A DNA stretch of 64,000 bases from assembly GCA_020796225.1 (NCBI GenBank), contig CM036754.1:16881367-16945366 (forward strand), written 5' to 3'. Both the position numbers and the translations under genes were made by a program. The notes below the pieces were generated by a model that made no database searches, was not told the origin of the DNA, and saw nothing but the letters and a program-made list of their open reading frames with translations. Below, one piece after another: positions 20,150 through 32,100 of the stretch. Position 1 is the stretch's first letter; each line of letters opens with the position of its first letter. The DNA comes from Arion vulgaris (lineage: Eukaryota > Mollusca > Gastropoda > Stylommatophora > Arionidae).

Positions 20150-20340
20150 CTACGTGTATACATTGTGTCACTTACATACAAAATGATGCACACAAACTAT
20201 ATTAAGTTAAATGCTTAGAATGCAATAAGCATATATTAAAATATTTACATGTTTATATTGCAAATATCTCAATTCTGAATGATTCTCCGTTTAAATGCCG
20301 GTGACTACCTCCTTAGTAGGCCGCCATTTTCTGGCTATTA
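20150..20340 (-). promoter_or_regulatory. Possible promoter and 5' non-coding exon of gene 1
   Basis: The minus strand at 20319-20330 reads AAAATGGCGGCC, a close match to the YY1 site found at many housekeeping promoters. About 170 nt downstream is a good donor (CGTAG|GTAAGC at 20150/20149). The stretch 19930-20880 is free of recognised repeats and has more CpG than its surroundings. Gene 1 needs an upstream non-coding exon, because an acceptor directly precedes its start codon. The link across ~6.5 kb is inference. Confidence 0.3.
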
Positions 20341-21039
20341 ATTTTTATCGCATTTTTACTGAATTTCACAACTAACTTTGTTTTTATTTTTTAAATACCC
20401 AAATTTTGAAACGATCATCTAAAAATTGAAGCTGTAAACAATTACTTATTAATACTTATAACCTAATATGCAATACTATAAGACTGTAAGCTAGAATATA
20501 TGTGCGCGTTTATTCTCCACGGACAAGTATGTAATACTAATGGAACAGCAGGAATGGATAATTTTTTTTTATCTCCAAACATTTGCCCCTTTTCCCACCC
20601 CTGCTCACTTTCGCTTGGACAATAACTCCGTATCTTGTGGATGCGTCAGTAATACTACTACTTTACACTCAAGGCCAAATTATTGCATTCGTTACCATTG
20701 TGAGCTCTTACTGTCCCTTATCCCGCATTATCGATGCGTAAAATGTGTACCGTTAAATGATAATAACACTTTACCTTCTGTCCTATAAGTAAATGCGTGT
20801 CATTGTTACGCTAAAGCGCGGTTCTCTTCTAAACATCGAAATAAAACAAATATATCTCAAATAACGAATGACTTCGATATTTTTGAACGAATTGAGAGAT
20901 GGTAAACGATTAATTGAGTACAGAAAATAGATTTGTGAACAATCAGGGAAGCAAGTTACATGTCTTTGACCAAGTTAACTCGGGACAAAGTGTTCCCAAA
21001 ACATCATCGTGGTGTTTTTTAGCACAACGAAACTGTAGC
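20341..21039. other. Low-repeat intergenic sequence
   Basis: No gene or recognised repeat. It flanks the proposed YY1-type promoter and could hold upstream control elements, but I see no specific site. Confidence 0.3.
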
Positions 21040-21620
21040 GCACTTCATGAGAACTGCGGCGCATTTGAGACAAGAACATCGTGCATAATTATGGAGATCA
21101 CTGCTGCCTCAAGGGTCTCTCGTGTGTTGCTGGGCAACATGCCACCCATACGATGTTATATCAGATTCGATGAATATCCTTCAAATGACTGAATATGGAA
21201 ATCTGCGCGGGGAATGGGTGGGAAACATTCGGAGGTCATATCTCAAGGCACTGACTTGGCTGTATACACATGGACATGCTAGATTGCAGGGTAACGAACG
21301 TGTTGACTTTCTTGCAAACAATGCACCGACTCAGAAGCAGTCCCGAGGACAGAGTCAATGTCATCAGTGCGTTACGCTATCCTTTGTGTGATGTGGGCGA
21401 GTTTCAGACGCTGGGACGAGAATTGGGAGTTGAGTTTGGACATGCCAGTCAATGTCGTCTCCGTGTTAAAGAGAGAAGATATACTAATCAACTTCTCATA
21501 GGTACGGTGAGCAGATAGACTTTGGGATAGCTGCTGCAGTGGACAACAGAGCACGCATGGAAATGCCCAATGTGCCATGATGTCACTCACATAACATATC
21601 ACCGCGGTGTGTTATTTTAC
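21040..21620 (+). mobile_element. RNase H-LINE fragment
   Basis: Plus strand in two frames: MEITAASRVSRVLL, ISDSMNILQMTEYGNLRGEW, TWLYTHGHARLQGNERVDFL ANNAPTQ, then the C-terminal helix. Its counterpart at 51360-52140 is longer. Frameshifts and stops. Confidence 0.8.
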
Positions 21621-21814
21621 CAGCTCAGCAGTCACCTGAACGTGTGCTCATCATGTGTTAAATGTCGTTACAGATGCCACCTAAGTATTCATTACTCAAC
21701 ACTTTAATGTTAATACCAAATAAGACTATGTCTACCTACGGGACATATACAACATTATTATTATTGTATTCTCGTACTTTTACGATTGAGCATGCAATAA
21801 TTTCTTCATACATC

Positions 21815-22255
21815 TATCTACTTAGTTAGTATCTTTCCTCTTTGGCCTGTAGGCATTGAGCAGGCATAGCTTCCAATTCTCTGTTCGTATTTGAAGTCTC
21901 TATCTACTACTAGTCGTTTAATCTCTTCTATGGGACCAAGTCTGATGATTTTTGCTTCTTTCAGTAAAGTATGTTTCATGGCTTCCCTAGGTATCCTTTT
22001 TTTTTTAAACCATTTGCCTCCCATTCCAATGCATGCTCTGGGGTTCTTTATCATTTTTCTCAAGAATGCCCAGCATATCTCCATTTCTCTTTTTATAACA
22101 ATTGTTTCTAGTGGTTGACCTGACATTTTCTGAATTCATCATCTCTCCTGAATTACTCCCATTTTATACTCATTATTTTTTGCAGACATCTATATTAGAA
22201 TGTATTCAACTTGCTTTCTATCTCGAATCCTTTTTCAAATCTCAAAAGCAATAAA
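21815..22255 (-). mobile_element. LINE-3 3' fragment
   Basis: The minus strand encodes MSGQPLETIVIKREMEICWA, PREAMKHTLLKEAKIIRLGP IEEI, matching the C-terminus at 23100-23400 with substitutions and frameshifts. Confidence 0.7.
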
Positions 22256-22289
22256 TCAAATCATATGACAAATGGCACCAATTTTGAAA

Positions 22290-22745
22290 ATGCTAGCATG
22301 TCACCATGAACACTAAAAGAGCATTGTACAACACTCCCAACATTATGATTTCAGTGCCAAACCTGGATGCTGACATCAAATGATAGAAAACTAGTCACAG
22401 CAGAGATGAAGTATCTACACAAATATCTAGACTATCAAGAAGAGACCAGTTTAGAAATGAAGACATCAAGAAAAAAGTGGGTAAAACATTAGTACTGAAC
22501 TTCATCGAGAAACAACAAATTAAATAGTTCAGCCACATAAGCAGATTACAAACGGACAGTTCGCCTCAGAGTAATGTTACTCCGATACAGTGGATACAAA
22601 CAAAAGACAGGCCAATCAAAAGGTGAACCTTGAAGATAACAGAGGCGATGAATGACACTATGAAGCGCATACAAAAGCCTATTCTATAAATCTCTTCTTA
22701 TCCTGACTGTAAGGCAAAACACGATTGGAGAAGGAAAAAAAGACT
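22290..22745 (+). mobile_element. LINE-2-type 3' fragment
   Basis: Shares AAATGGC(A/G)CCAATTTT, CATGTCACCATGAACAC and CAGTGGATACAAA blocks with 50790-50950 and 39385-39500. No open frame of length. Confidence 0.6.
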
Positions 22746-22864
22746 TAAATTTATGTCTGTCTATGTCACATACTATGCAGACATCACACTGGAATCTAAA
22801 ATGATAAAAATAACAGCAGTTCACCTATTTAAGTAGCAATTTTGATTGCACAGGAAATGTTAAA

Positions 22865-23400
22865 AATAAATTATGATACGAATTGGCAAAGCAACATCAG
22901 CTTTTAAAAGTCTAAATAAGATATGGAACTGCAAGTTATATAGTATTAAAACTAAATTACGAATTTTCAATTCAAATGTTGTATCAATCCTAACATATGC
23001 CAGCGAGAGTTGGAAAATGACTAAAGATATAGAAAGCAAGTTGAATGCATTTGAAAATAGATGTCTGCAAAAATAATGAATATAAAATGGAACGAATTCA
23101 GGAGAAGTGATGAAATCAGAGACATGTCTGGTCAACCACTAGTGACAACTGTTATAAGAAAGAGAAGATGGAGATATGTTGGGCACACCTTGAGGAGAAA
23201 TGATCAAAGAATATCAAAGCAGGCATTGAAGTGGGATGCAAAGGGTTCAAGAAAGAGAGGTCGACCTAAGGAGACCCTGAAACGAACTTTGCTGAGAGAG
23301 GCAGGAAATATCGGTCTCAGTTCCATGGAGGAGATTGAGCGAGTTGCCCAGGATAGAGCGGTATGGAGAAATTACTTGCAGGCCCTATGTAACGTATAAC
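22865..23400 (+). mobile_element. LINE-3 3' end (C-terminus of reverse transcriptase protein)
   Basis: Two overlapping frames, one frameshift at ~23075. They give TKLRIFNSNVVSILTYASES W, ENRCLQKIMNIKW, RRRWRYVGHTLRRNDQRI, SRKRGRPKETLKRTLLREAG and ERVAQDRAVWRNYLQALC then stop. The best copy of this family in the window; 5' truncated. Confidence 0.85.
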
Positions 23401-23526
23401 GGTACAAGAGGAATTATTATGTCACATACTCATTCTCTCCCTTTAACAACTTATGACAAGTCACCAATAAAGTGGAAGAAACAATTTATACCTGATCATG
23501 ACCACCAATATTGTGGACATGTATAG

Positions 23527-23763
23527 TCTTCTTCGAACGCTCCATATCAACCCCTATGTGTGATTTATATGTGATCTGAGCCTAAGAGCGGTTGTACGTA
23601 GTGCCAGTTATGCGCCTACAAGTAGGCCAGCACATCCAATTTCTGCGATGTTTATTTACTATGGTAGTTTCCCTATGTCCTACATCAGCCGCCTCTTACA
23701 ACATGCCTTGTAGGTTAAGTAGTGCTATTCTTTGCTTCCCTTGTGGGCCCCGGCACCACATGG
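23527..23763 (-). mobile_element. SINE-C copy
   Basis: From the CTTCTTCGAACGCTCC tail complement to GGCCCCGGCACCACATGG head complement, ~237 bp, with all core blocks. Confidence 0.85.
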
Positions 23764-25650
23764 CCAAGACGTGTAGTAAACCATTCAGTGGTCTGACAAT
23801 TCAAATTGCCACAGAATTCAAAATGATCTACGAGGAGCACTAAGAACAGATATAAAAAGTGCTTGTAGGTTTAGAAGAGCTCACATGATGTATGTCAATC
23901 AGATCACCCACACACAGCTCCTTATGCATTTGTTTAAGACTGTATATGCATAAAAAAGTAACGGAACTCGTTATACCACAGGGTAATATGGTGTTAGGTC
24001 CGTATTTTTTAATTGACCGTCGACACACGATGGCTGACAAGGTCAACATCATGCCGGCCACCTTTACTTCCCCTTGCTTTTCCTGGTACCCAATTGAGGC
24101 TGGGTCGACCTGAGAGCCGTTATGGTCTGAAAAAATTATGTTACTCAGTTTGTTTATCATCTTCATGTAAATCTCAATAAATTTATAAGGGGGTTAAATA
24201 ATTTCAGTTAGTTATAAAAAGAAAAAATGTCTGGAGCTCACTCTTGGTTAGCGGGTAACTAATCAAGACTATCTATGTTAGAGAGAAATTACGAAGGACC
24301 TCAATAGTGGCAAAGCTCTACACAGGACAAGTTAACTAGCTCTGCATTTGTGCAAACTTAGTCATATTTTATCATTATGTATCAGAATTAGAGAAGATCT
24401 ATCACTTTCATTTCCTGTAGCATGCCGTTAGATGTTTTCATAATCTGTTAGCGGCGGCTATTATATGATCAAGATGGGTTCTTTTTATTCTTGTGATCGC
24501 TCAACATGCTTATATTTACACCAACATGTTCTCATGATGAATAACTGTTTTTGAAGCTTGTCTTAATTTCCATTTAGTTTTCTATATGGATTTGTATTGT
24601 TGGGCCAATGTTCAATCAAAAGAGGTGACACATTACCTACAATTTTTCTTATTACAAATAATCACAAAACAAGGCAACTCATTAAAAAATGTACATACAA
24701 AAATATACACATTAATAATGATAACAGAAACATACATTTGGGTTTTAAAATATTTTTTTATATTTAAAAATGTAAAAATATACATAAATCATAAACTTAA
24801 CTGTTTCTGAAATTAATTGAATTTTATAATACATAAATTTTAGATAACTTTCCTTTCTATATTTCTTTAGAATGTAGAATAGCTAAAATATTAATAATAT
24901 GATATTCAACAATGATCAATTTCTTCTCATTCTGTGATTAGTTTCCTATGCTCAGAGGTCTAAGCAGCGAGATTAGTTGCCTCCATGAATCCAGTGGTAG
25001 ACAGGAGGTTCTTGCGTGTGCTCCAAAATTTCAGCTTCAAATTAGTGTCACAGAGCCATGTTTGAGACTAAGTTATTGAAGACATGGACACATTTGCAGA
25101 ATGTGTTGAAGAAAGGAACTTTTTGCTTATGCATTGGTCAGTTTGAGCAGCTTTCATATTGTGCAATAATATATGATTCAACCCACACTATTTATATTTA
25201 CATTATCTTGTGTGACAAGGTGATGCCCAATTGGTTTTACTCATGATAATCTGATAACAACCTGGTGTTTGATCTCTAGGGTGTGGAGGTAACATTCGGT
25301 TCATTTCTGCATGAAGTGATCAGTATATTTTTCTATTGATCTGTGATCTCAATGAAGGTGACATCGAGTTCCTAGTCCCATCTTCAAGTTGAAAGTAAAA
25401 GAACTCATGGCAGTTTTAAAAAATCAATAAGAGTTAATGCCCAGGAAAAATTAATTTTAAAATACTTAAAATTAAAATTTCCACCACCTTCAAAATTACA
25501 TTAGAGACCCTCGCTAGAGCTATGGAACTTGTGCACTGCAACTAAAATCTTCCTGGATAAGAAAGGGATAAGAACATGCATAGTTATTCACCAAAGCGCA
25601 ATGATGATGGTCCAATCAATCAACCTGGTAATATTTTGCTTCTAAAGAAG
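23764..25650. other. AT-rich intergenic sequence, no feature seen
   Basis: No coding potential or shared repeat was recognised between the SINE-C copy and the RNase H-LINE fragment at 25655, apart from AT-rich runs. Confidence 0.35.
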
Positions 25651-25654
25651 AATA

Positions 25655-25860
25655 TGTTATTGGTTACTAAACTGACGCATTGCACTCCGGGCAGACCCAT
25701 AGGTGCTCAGTCTCCCCAACAGACATCGAAGAGTATGCATACTGATGGTTCCTGTGGCTCGCTGATTAAACACACCTCTCAACTCTGCCTCTCAGGCATC
25801 CAGTTCGACTTGAACAACGGGTAACTCCAAACTGCTTAAATCGCTTGATCGATTCAACAT
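25655..25860 (-). mobile_element. RNase H-LINE 3' fragment
   Basis: A ~200-bp block (GTTACTAAACTGACG, CAGACCCATAGGTG, CTCCCCAACAGA) is repeated at 32824-33025. Both are the complement of an RNase H-LINE C-terminus. Confidence 0.65.
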
Positions 25861-26080
25861 CGATTTTAGTGTCCTCAAGAATATGTACATCCCTGTATAT
25901 ACAGTTCATTACGTTTAATACATAGTGCTCAAACTTTCTTCTTACAAAGTGAGTTATCTGTATATATTATAAAACAGTGACTTTGATTTAGCTATACAAA
26001 ATTTCAAACAAGAATCAAAAGTTATTGAATTATGAATAAAAATAAGGACATTTAAATATTTTCAGATTCAGTCATTTTCC

Positions 26081-26158
26081 TCAGCAATCTTTCTTTACAC
26101 TCTGGTATGGACCGTGCTTGTCTCTTATGAGTGTGAACTTGTCCACAACGACACCATA
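26081..26158 (-). CDS. ACP7: ACP7 exon 11 (stop codon)
   Basis: 78 nt encoding [25 protein letters not shown] and stop (TGA at 26083-26081). It directly continues the QVSDDQ of exon 10, as the family requires. An ATTAAA hexamer at 25919-25914 on the minus strand, ~165 nt past the stop, could be the polyadenylation signal. Confidence 0.88.
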   Translation of the reverse strand, partial: YGVVVDKFTLIRDKHGPYQSVKKDC

Positions 26159-29100
26159 CTGAAACAAACAGTCCATGGTTAAGAATAGGTTGGAAAATAT
26201 GTACATGAATGTGGAATGGCGAAACACGTAATAACAAAGTACTGTACTTACTGTACATGAATGTATGTTCGCAATTCTCAAGAATAGTAATGAACCAGAA
26301 ATAGGGGACACAATCAGGAAATTCTTGTGTTCACCCACTATTAATTCAGGAGTAGTCAGGGCACCTGGTTTGGCGCTTCTCACTAATTTTTGCATGAAGG
26401 CATGCTTTTCTTATTTTCAGTGTCCCCCACCATATAGGAAAAGCAATGAAAATACATTTACTTTGCAGTCTGTGCAAAAAAAGTTATAATAGCCACATAT
26501 CTTCTTCTCTTCCACCATTTACTTCTTTATAGAAGTGGGGGGGGGGGGGCATAGTGATCTTGTGTGTGCTTGTTTTAAGGCACTTTGTAAGCTGATTTTC
26601 ATTTTCGTAAGGCTGTTCTTGATGCCGTCGCTCCATCTTTTGCGTAGTCTTCCTCTTGCTTTGTACTCATACTTTTTCTGTGTGGCTCTCTGTGGTAGAC
26701 GATACCATGGCATCCTTGTAAGGTGTCCAAACCATTTAATCTGTTCTTTTATGAATTGCATGACTGGTTTCACATCCAATCTTCTGATTTCTTCATTTCT
26801 AATTCATAGCCACATATAACTTATATAAATGCAGTGCTGGTTTCAAGAGTTGTGATTCTTGTGTCAGGTTCAAATTTGTGCCCCTTTTCATAATATAAAT
26901 CAATGAAAACTTTATTTGTTTAATTTTACCAAAATTTTTTTTTAATGGACATCTCCGTAGAATGTTTGGACATTATAAATATTGAAAGATAATGAACAAA
27001 GCTAGGTATTATGCACATATTTGTTCATTGTCTTGTCTAGCCACTTATGCTGGGAAGCACAGAGGAAAGTTGTTGTTGTTGGCCAAGTGTGCCGCACCAG
27101 CTGCAGTTTTGACATTACCTCGATGTTTATTCATTTGTTTCTTAGCCTTTCTCATGCTGTCAGACCAGATCGTCTACTCTTGAAGGCACAAGATGGTAGT
27201 CGACTATACTTCATTCTTATATCATGGTCGTACCCCTCTATTTTTGGTCTCTTCTCATATCTTATGACAGATGTTCCTACAATAATACTGATGTCTATAT
27301 CTCTCATTCTATCTCTTCCGGTAACATTGATAACATTTCTCAAGTTCCTCATCTCACACCCTGTGATCTTCCTCTCTTGAACTACTTAGTGATATGTTAA
27401 AAATGGATGCATTGAGTCTAAAGGCACAAATATTGCAGCTTAATCACTGTGATTAGTGGCCCGCCCTCTTCTGTTCTTTTGTTTCACAATACAAATCACA
27501 GTTAACAAGTAGTTATTCTATAGTGAATGCAGAAGAAAAGTGCCCAAAAGTCTTTTCGCATGTCTTCCCAATATGACTCATCCCTATCCACAGAATGGCT
27601 AATTATCTGCCGAGAGTATTGATAAAGCACAAACCCGATAACTGAACAATCCTAGGTATTTACAAAATAAATGCACTTGTGAAAGAATTTGGATTAAAAC
27701 CCATCATGTCTAGAAGTCAATACAAATGGCGTAACCACTTTGCCATGGAGACCACCAGTGTCCCAAATTCCAATAAGGATTTTATTGATATACTATACTA
27801 TAATTTCTCACTAATTATATCGGTGTAATTTATTCTCAATCGTACAATAGTATCAATCATATCTTACCTGATCATCAGATACTTGTTCCACATAAAGGTG
27901 TGTTTTGTTGAGAAAATTCATCATTGTGTAACCATAGTCACTAGACCGAACAGCTGACCATGATGGTACATCCCTTTCAAAATATTCATGATCTTCATTG
28001 CAACCCTGAAAGTTAAATATTATCAGCTGCTACCTTCCAGAAAGTTACAGAAATTAAGTTCACACACACAATTTTATTAGTTAACTTCAGAGAGCATTCT
28101 CTACACAACTATTAACAGAATCAAAGGGACATAAAGTGATAATCAACAACATACTATCCCACCTCTACTTCTAATAATATAACCCTGGCTTTATATGCAT
28201 ACATAATGTAGCAAATACATTTCATTGAGTGTGATCCAAAAGGTGGAGGCTGGTTTGATGCGCAAACAATTGACTGAACCACTACAAGCATCAATAATTT
28301 GCAGAACTACATTCAGTTTCAGTTTGGAATATCTTCATTGCACTCAGGACGTATGAATAGGTGCTCCGATCTCCGCAATATCTCCAACAGCATCCAGCTT
28401 CATTCCTCTTTGTTCCAGGCACATAGCCCTCAATGGCAATGAGAGCAGATAGGCCGATCGCTCTGCCCCCATCCCTATTGGGTGGGTGGGGGAGTCAGCC
28501 ATTGGACAGAGCTGGCATTTTGAAAACCCTCACAGAGTGAGGCCACAAAGATAATTTTCAGCTAAACCAGTTTTTGTCAACATCTAGATTGCAAGAGCCT
28601 AGATTGAAGATTGGAGTGGCCAGAAAAGAACAGCACAACAGGTGTATGAGTAGGCTCATCAATCAACATTGAACTTGTATTGTTAGTCACTGGATGCTGT
28701 TGGATATATTGACGAAAGTAGAAGAAGATTCGGAAACATGTCCGGAGTGCAATGAAGATATCCCAAACAGAAACCTCCTGGCCTGACAGTCTTGAAAGAC
28801 TCTATAGACATCTGCCAAACATATCGAAACCTGAGCACATGAATGATTAAATACTAGTAGGAACATTTAAATGTGCAATTTGTGTTTCAATAGCTCTCCT
28901 TTTGATAGTTTTAAGATAATTTGAATGGAAAGAACAGTAGAGCTATGATTGACTGACATCATCATTGCACTGCAGTGAGTAACCATGTGTGCTCCAATCT
29001 CCTCCTTACATAGGAAGATATCAGCGGATATGCATGAACTCCGTAGCACCGGCGAGGGTCTCTGATGCAATTTAGAAGATGGTGATAATATTTTGTAGGA

Positions 29101-32100
29101 ATTTGTTGTTGAGTTGAAATCTTTCTCATGAATTTTTCTAAACTAAAAGTTACAGAACTATGAGCATATTAATAACATAACAAAAGTTACAGAACTATGA
29201 GCATATTAATAACATAACAGATAAAACACATAACATATAACACATAACAGATAAAACTGGTAATAATTAATAGAATAGAAATCAACCTACAGCAGAGCCT
29301 GTAATGATGTGGGTGATGCCGCCAGGGTTTGTGTACGGATTGTCATAGCTTCCATTTTTCACCTGTAAATAAAGTTTGTTTAGAAATCGTGATGTGAATA
29401 AAAAATATCGTTACAAAATCTGTAAACAGGATTAAGAAATTATATATATATACCTCTCCTACTGTTATACGTTACATATGTCCTGCAAATACGCCCGTGT
29501 GCTGCCGGGCTCGCAAGGGAGCAAAGAGTAGCAGCACTGCGACCTACAAGGCATGTCGTAAGAGGCGACTAAGGTGGGGTTTGGCGGAGGGCTGGCTACC
29601 CTATCCAGTAGAAAATTTTAGCCACAAAATCCAACCAACCATGAACAAGTCACATAAAAATAAAATAAAAACTGTGCCAACCAAGAGGAAAGGAAACTCT
29701 TCTAGAAGAGGTATGAAGCGATGAAGAGAAAGCCGCAAGGAGTCTACACCGCAGATTATCTCCCTTTCACCTAGGAAAAGCTCCAGAATTGGCACCTGGA
29801 ATGTTAGAAGTATGTATCAAATGGGAAAGACAGCACAGGTTGTAAATGAGATGAAATTTCACGGGATTGGCATCTTGGGATTATGTGAAACTAGGTGGAA
29901 TGGTGCAGGCAAACAACGTCTAAACACAGGAGAAACAATGCTGTTCTCAGGCCATATGGAAGAAAATGCCCCCATAGTGAAGGAGTGGCTTTAATGCTAT
30001 CTAAAGAAGCGGAGCAAGGCACTAATAAAATGGGAAGCAGTGAGTCCTAGGATAATCACAGCAACATTCAGAACCACCAAAAGAAAGTATTCTTGAATGT
30101 GACCCAGTGTTATGCACCTACCAATGATAAAGAGGAAAAGTAAAAGAGGAATTTTACATAAAACTTCAAAATACTATAGGTAATCAGAGAAATGGGAACA
30201 TCAAAATTCTGATGGGTGACCTCAATGCCAAAATAGGTTCGGACAACATAGGCTACGAGGAGATCATGGGAAACACGGACTAGGGATAATGAACGAAAAT
30301 GGAGAACTATTCACTAATTTCTGTGCAGCGAATCAATACGTCATAGGTGGAAGTGTCTTTCCACATAAAATAATACATAAAGCAACCTGGGTATCACCAG
30401 ATCACAGAACAGAAAATCAAATTGACCACATATGCATAAACAAGAAATTCAGGTCATCTCTACAAGATGTAAGGGTCCTAAGGGGGCAGATGTAGATTCG
30501 GATCACCATTTGCTGATAAGTAAAATTAAACTGAAGCTTAAGCGATACATAACATCCCATGAACATAGACACCAATATAATGTAGGATACCTCAGAAGTC
30601 AAGAAACAAAGGAACAGTTCACGGTCACAGTCTCTAATAAGTACGAGGTGTTGCAGCAATTAGAAGATGAGGTGAGTGCGGAAGAATGCTGGCAGCAAGC
30701 CAAAAATATTTGGAATGAAACATGCACAGAGGTATTAGGAAAGAAGGAGCGGAATCATAAGGCATGGATAACTCCAGAAACTCTCAAGGAAATAGAAGAA
30801 AGGAAAAGAGGAAAGCAGATTTAAATAATAGCAAAACTAGAACTGCCAAAGCCATAGCCCATGAAAAGTACACAGAAGCTAGCAAGAAAGTGAAGAAACA
30901 AATAAAGTTAGATAAAAGACAATACGTAGAAGATCTAGCAAGAGAAGCAGAGGTAGCTGCAGGAAAAGGAAACCTTAGGGATCTTTACAATATCACTAGA
31001 AAGCTAGCAGGAAAATACAGACCATCAAATGGGTTGATCAAAAATAGTAGCAAGGAAACTATCACTAATGTTAGAGACCAAATGGAAAGATGGATGGAAT
31101 ACTTCAAGGAACTCCTGAACAGACCAGCACCTACAAACCCCCAGATATCCAACCGGCAGAAATTGACTTGGACATCAACTGTGAGAAACCATCCAAGGAG
31201 GAGATTAGTAAAGCCATTAAACTTTTAAAAGATGGAAAAGCGGCCGGTCCAGATGGTATTCCAGCGGAGGGGTTAAAGCCAACATAAACACATCCACAGA
31301 AATACTGTATAAATTATTTAGCAGAATCTGGGAGACCGAAGAAATACCAGCAAACTGGAGAGAAGGATACCTGGTGAAGCTACCAAAGAAAGGGGACCTT
31401 CAGAAGTGTGAAAACTATAGGGGAATAATGCTGTTGTCAGTACCTGGGAAAATACTAAGCAGAGTCATCCTGGAGAGATTGAGAGATGCCATCGATATAA
31501 AGCTAAGAGATGAACAGGCAGGCTTCCGACCAAATAGATCCTGTGCTGACCAGATAGCCACATTACGTATAATAATAGAGCAAAGTATTGAATGGAAATC
31601 CCCACTTTATATCGGATTTGTTGATTATGAGAAGACTTTTGACAGTATTGATAGGGAAACCCTTTGGAAATTAATGAGGCATTATGGAATCCCACAGAAA
31701 ATTATTAACCTAATAAAAGCAACATATACAGATATGAAATGTAGAGTTCTTCATGAAGGTAAACTAACAGATACTTTCGGAATAGAAACAGGAGTGCGTC
31801 AAGGATGTCTTCTATCACCTTTGTTGTTCTTACTGACAATAGACTGGATTATGAAGACCATAGTAACTAACACCAGAAATGGAATCCAATGGACTCTGAC
31901 AGAGCAACTAGATGATCTGGACTTCGCTGATGATATAGCCCTTCTGTCACATACACAAAATCAGATGCAGGATAAGCTAAACACATTGAATCAAAGGTCC
32001 CAGCAACTAGGGCTGAACATTCATAAGGGAAAGACAAAGATATTGAGAATTAACCAAGCAAACGACAACTCGATCTCCCTGGGGAAATCCCACTTCAAGA

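Noticed and set aside
25058..25246. Small open frame MFETKLLKTWTHL
   Set aside because: No family, no splice or promoter support, and length within chance expectation for this base composition.
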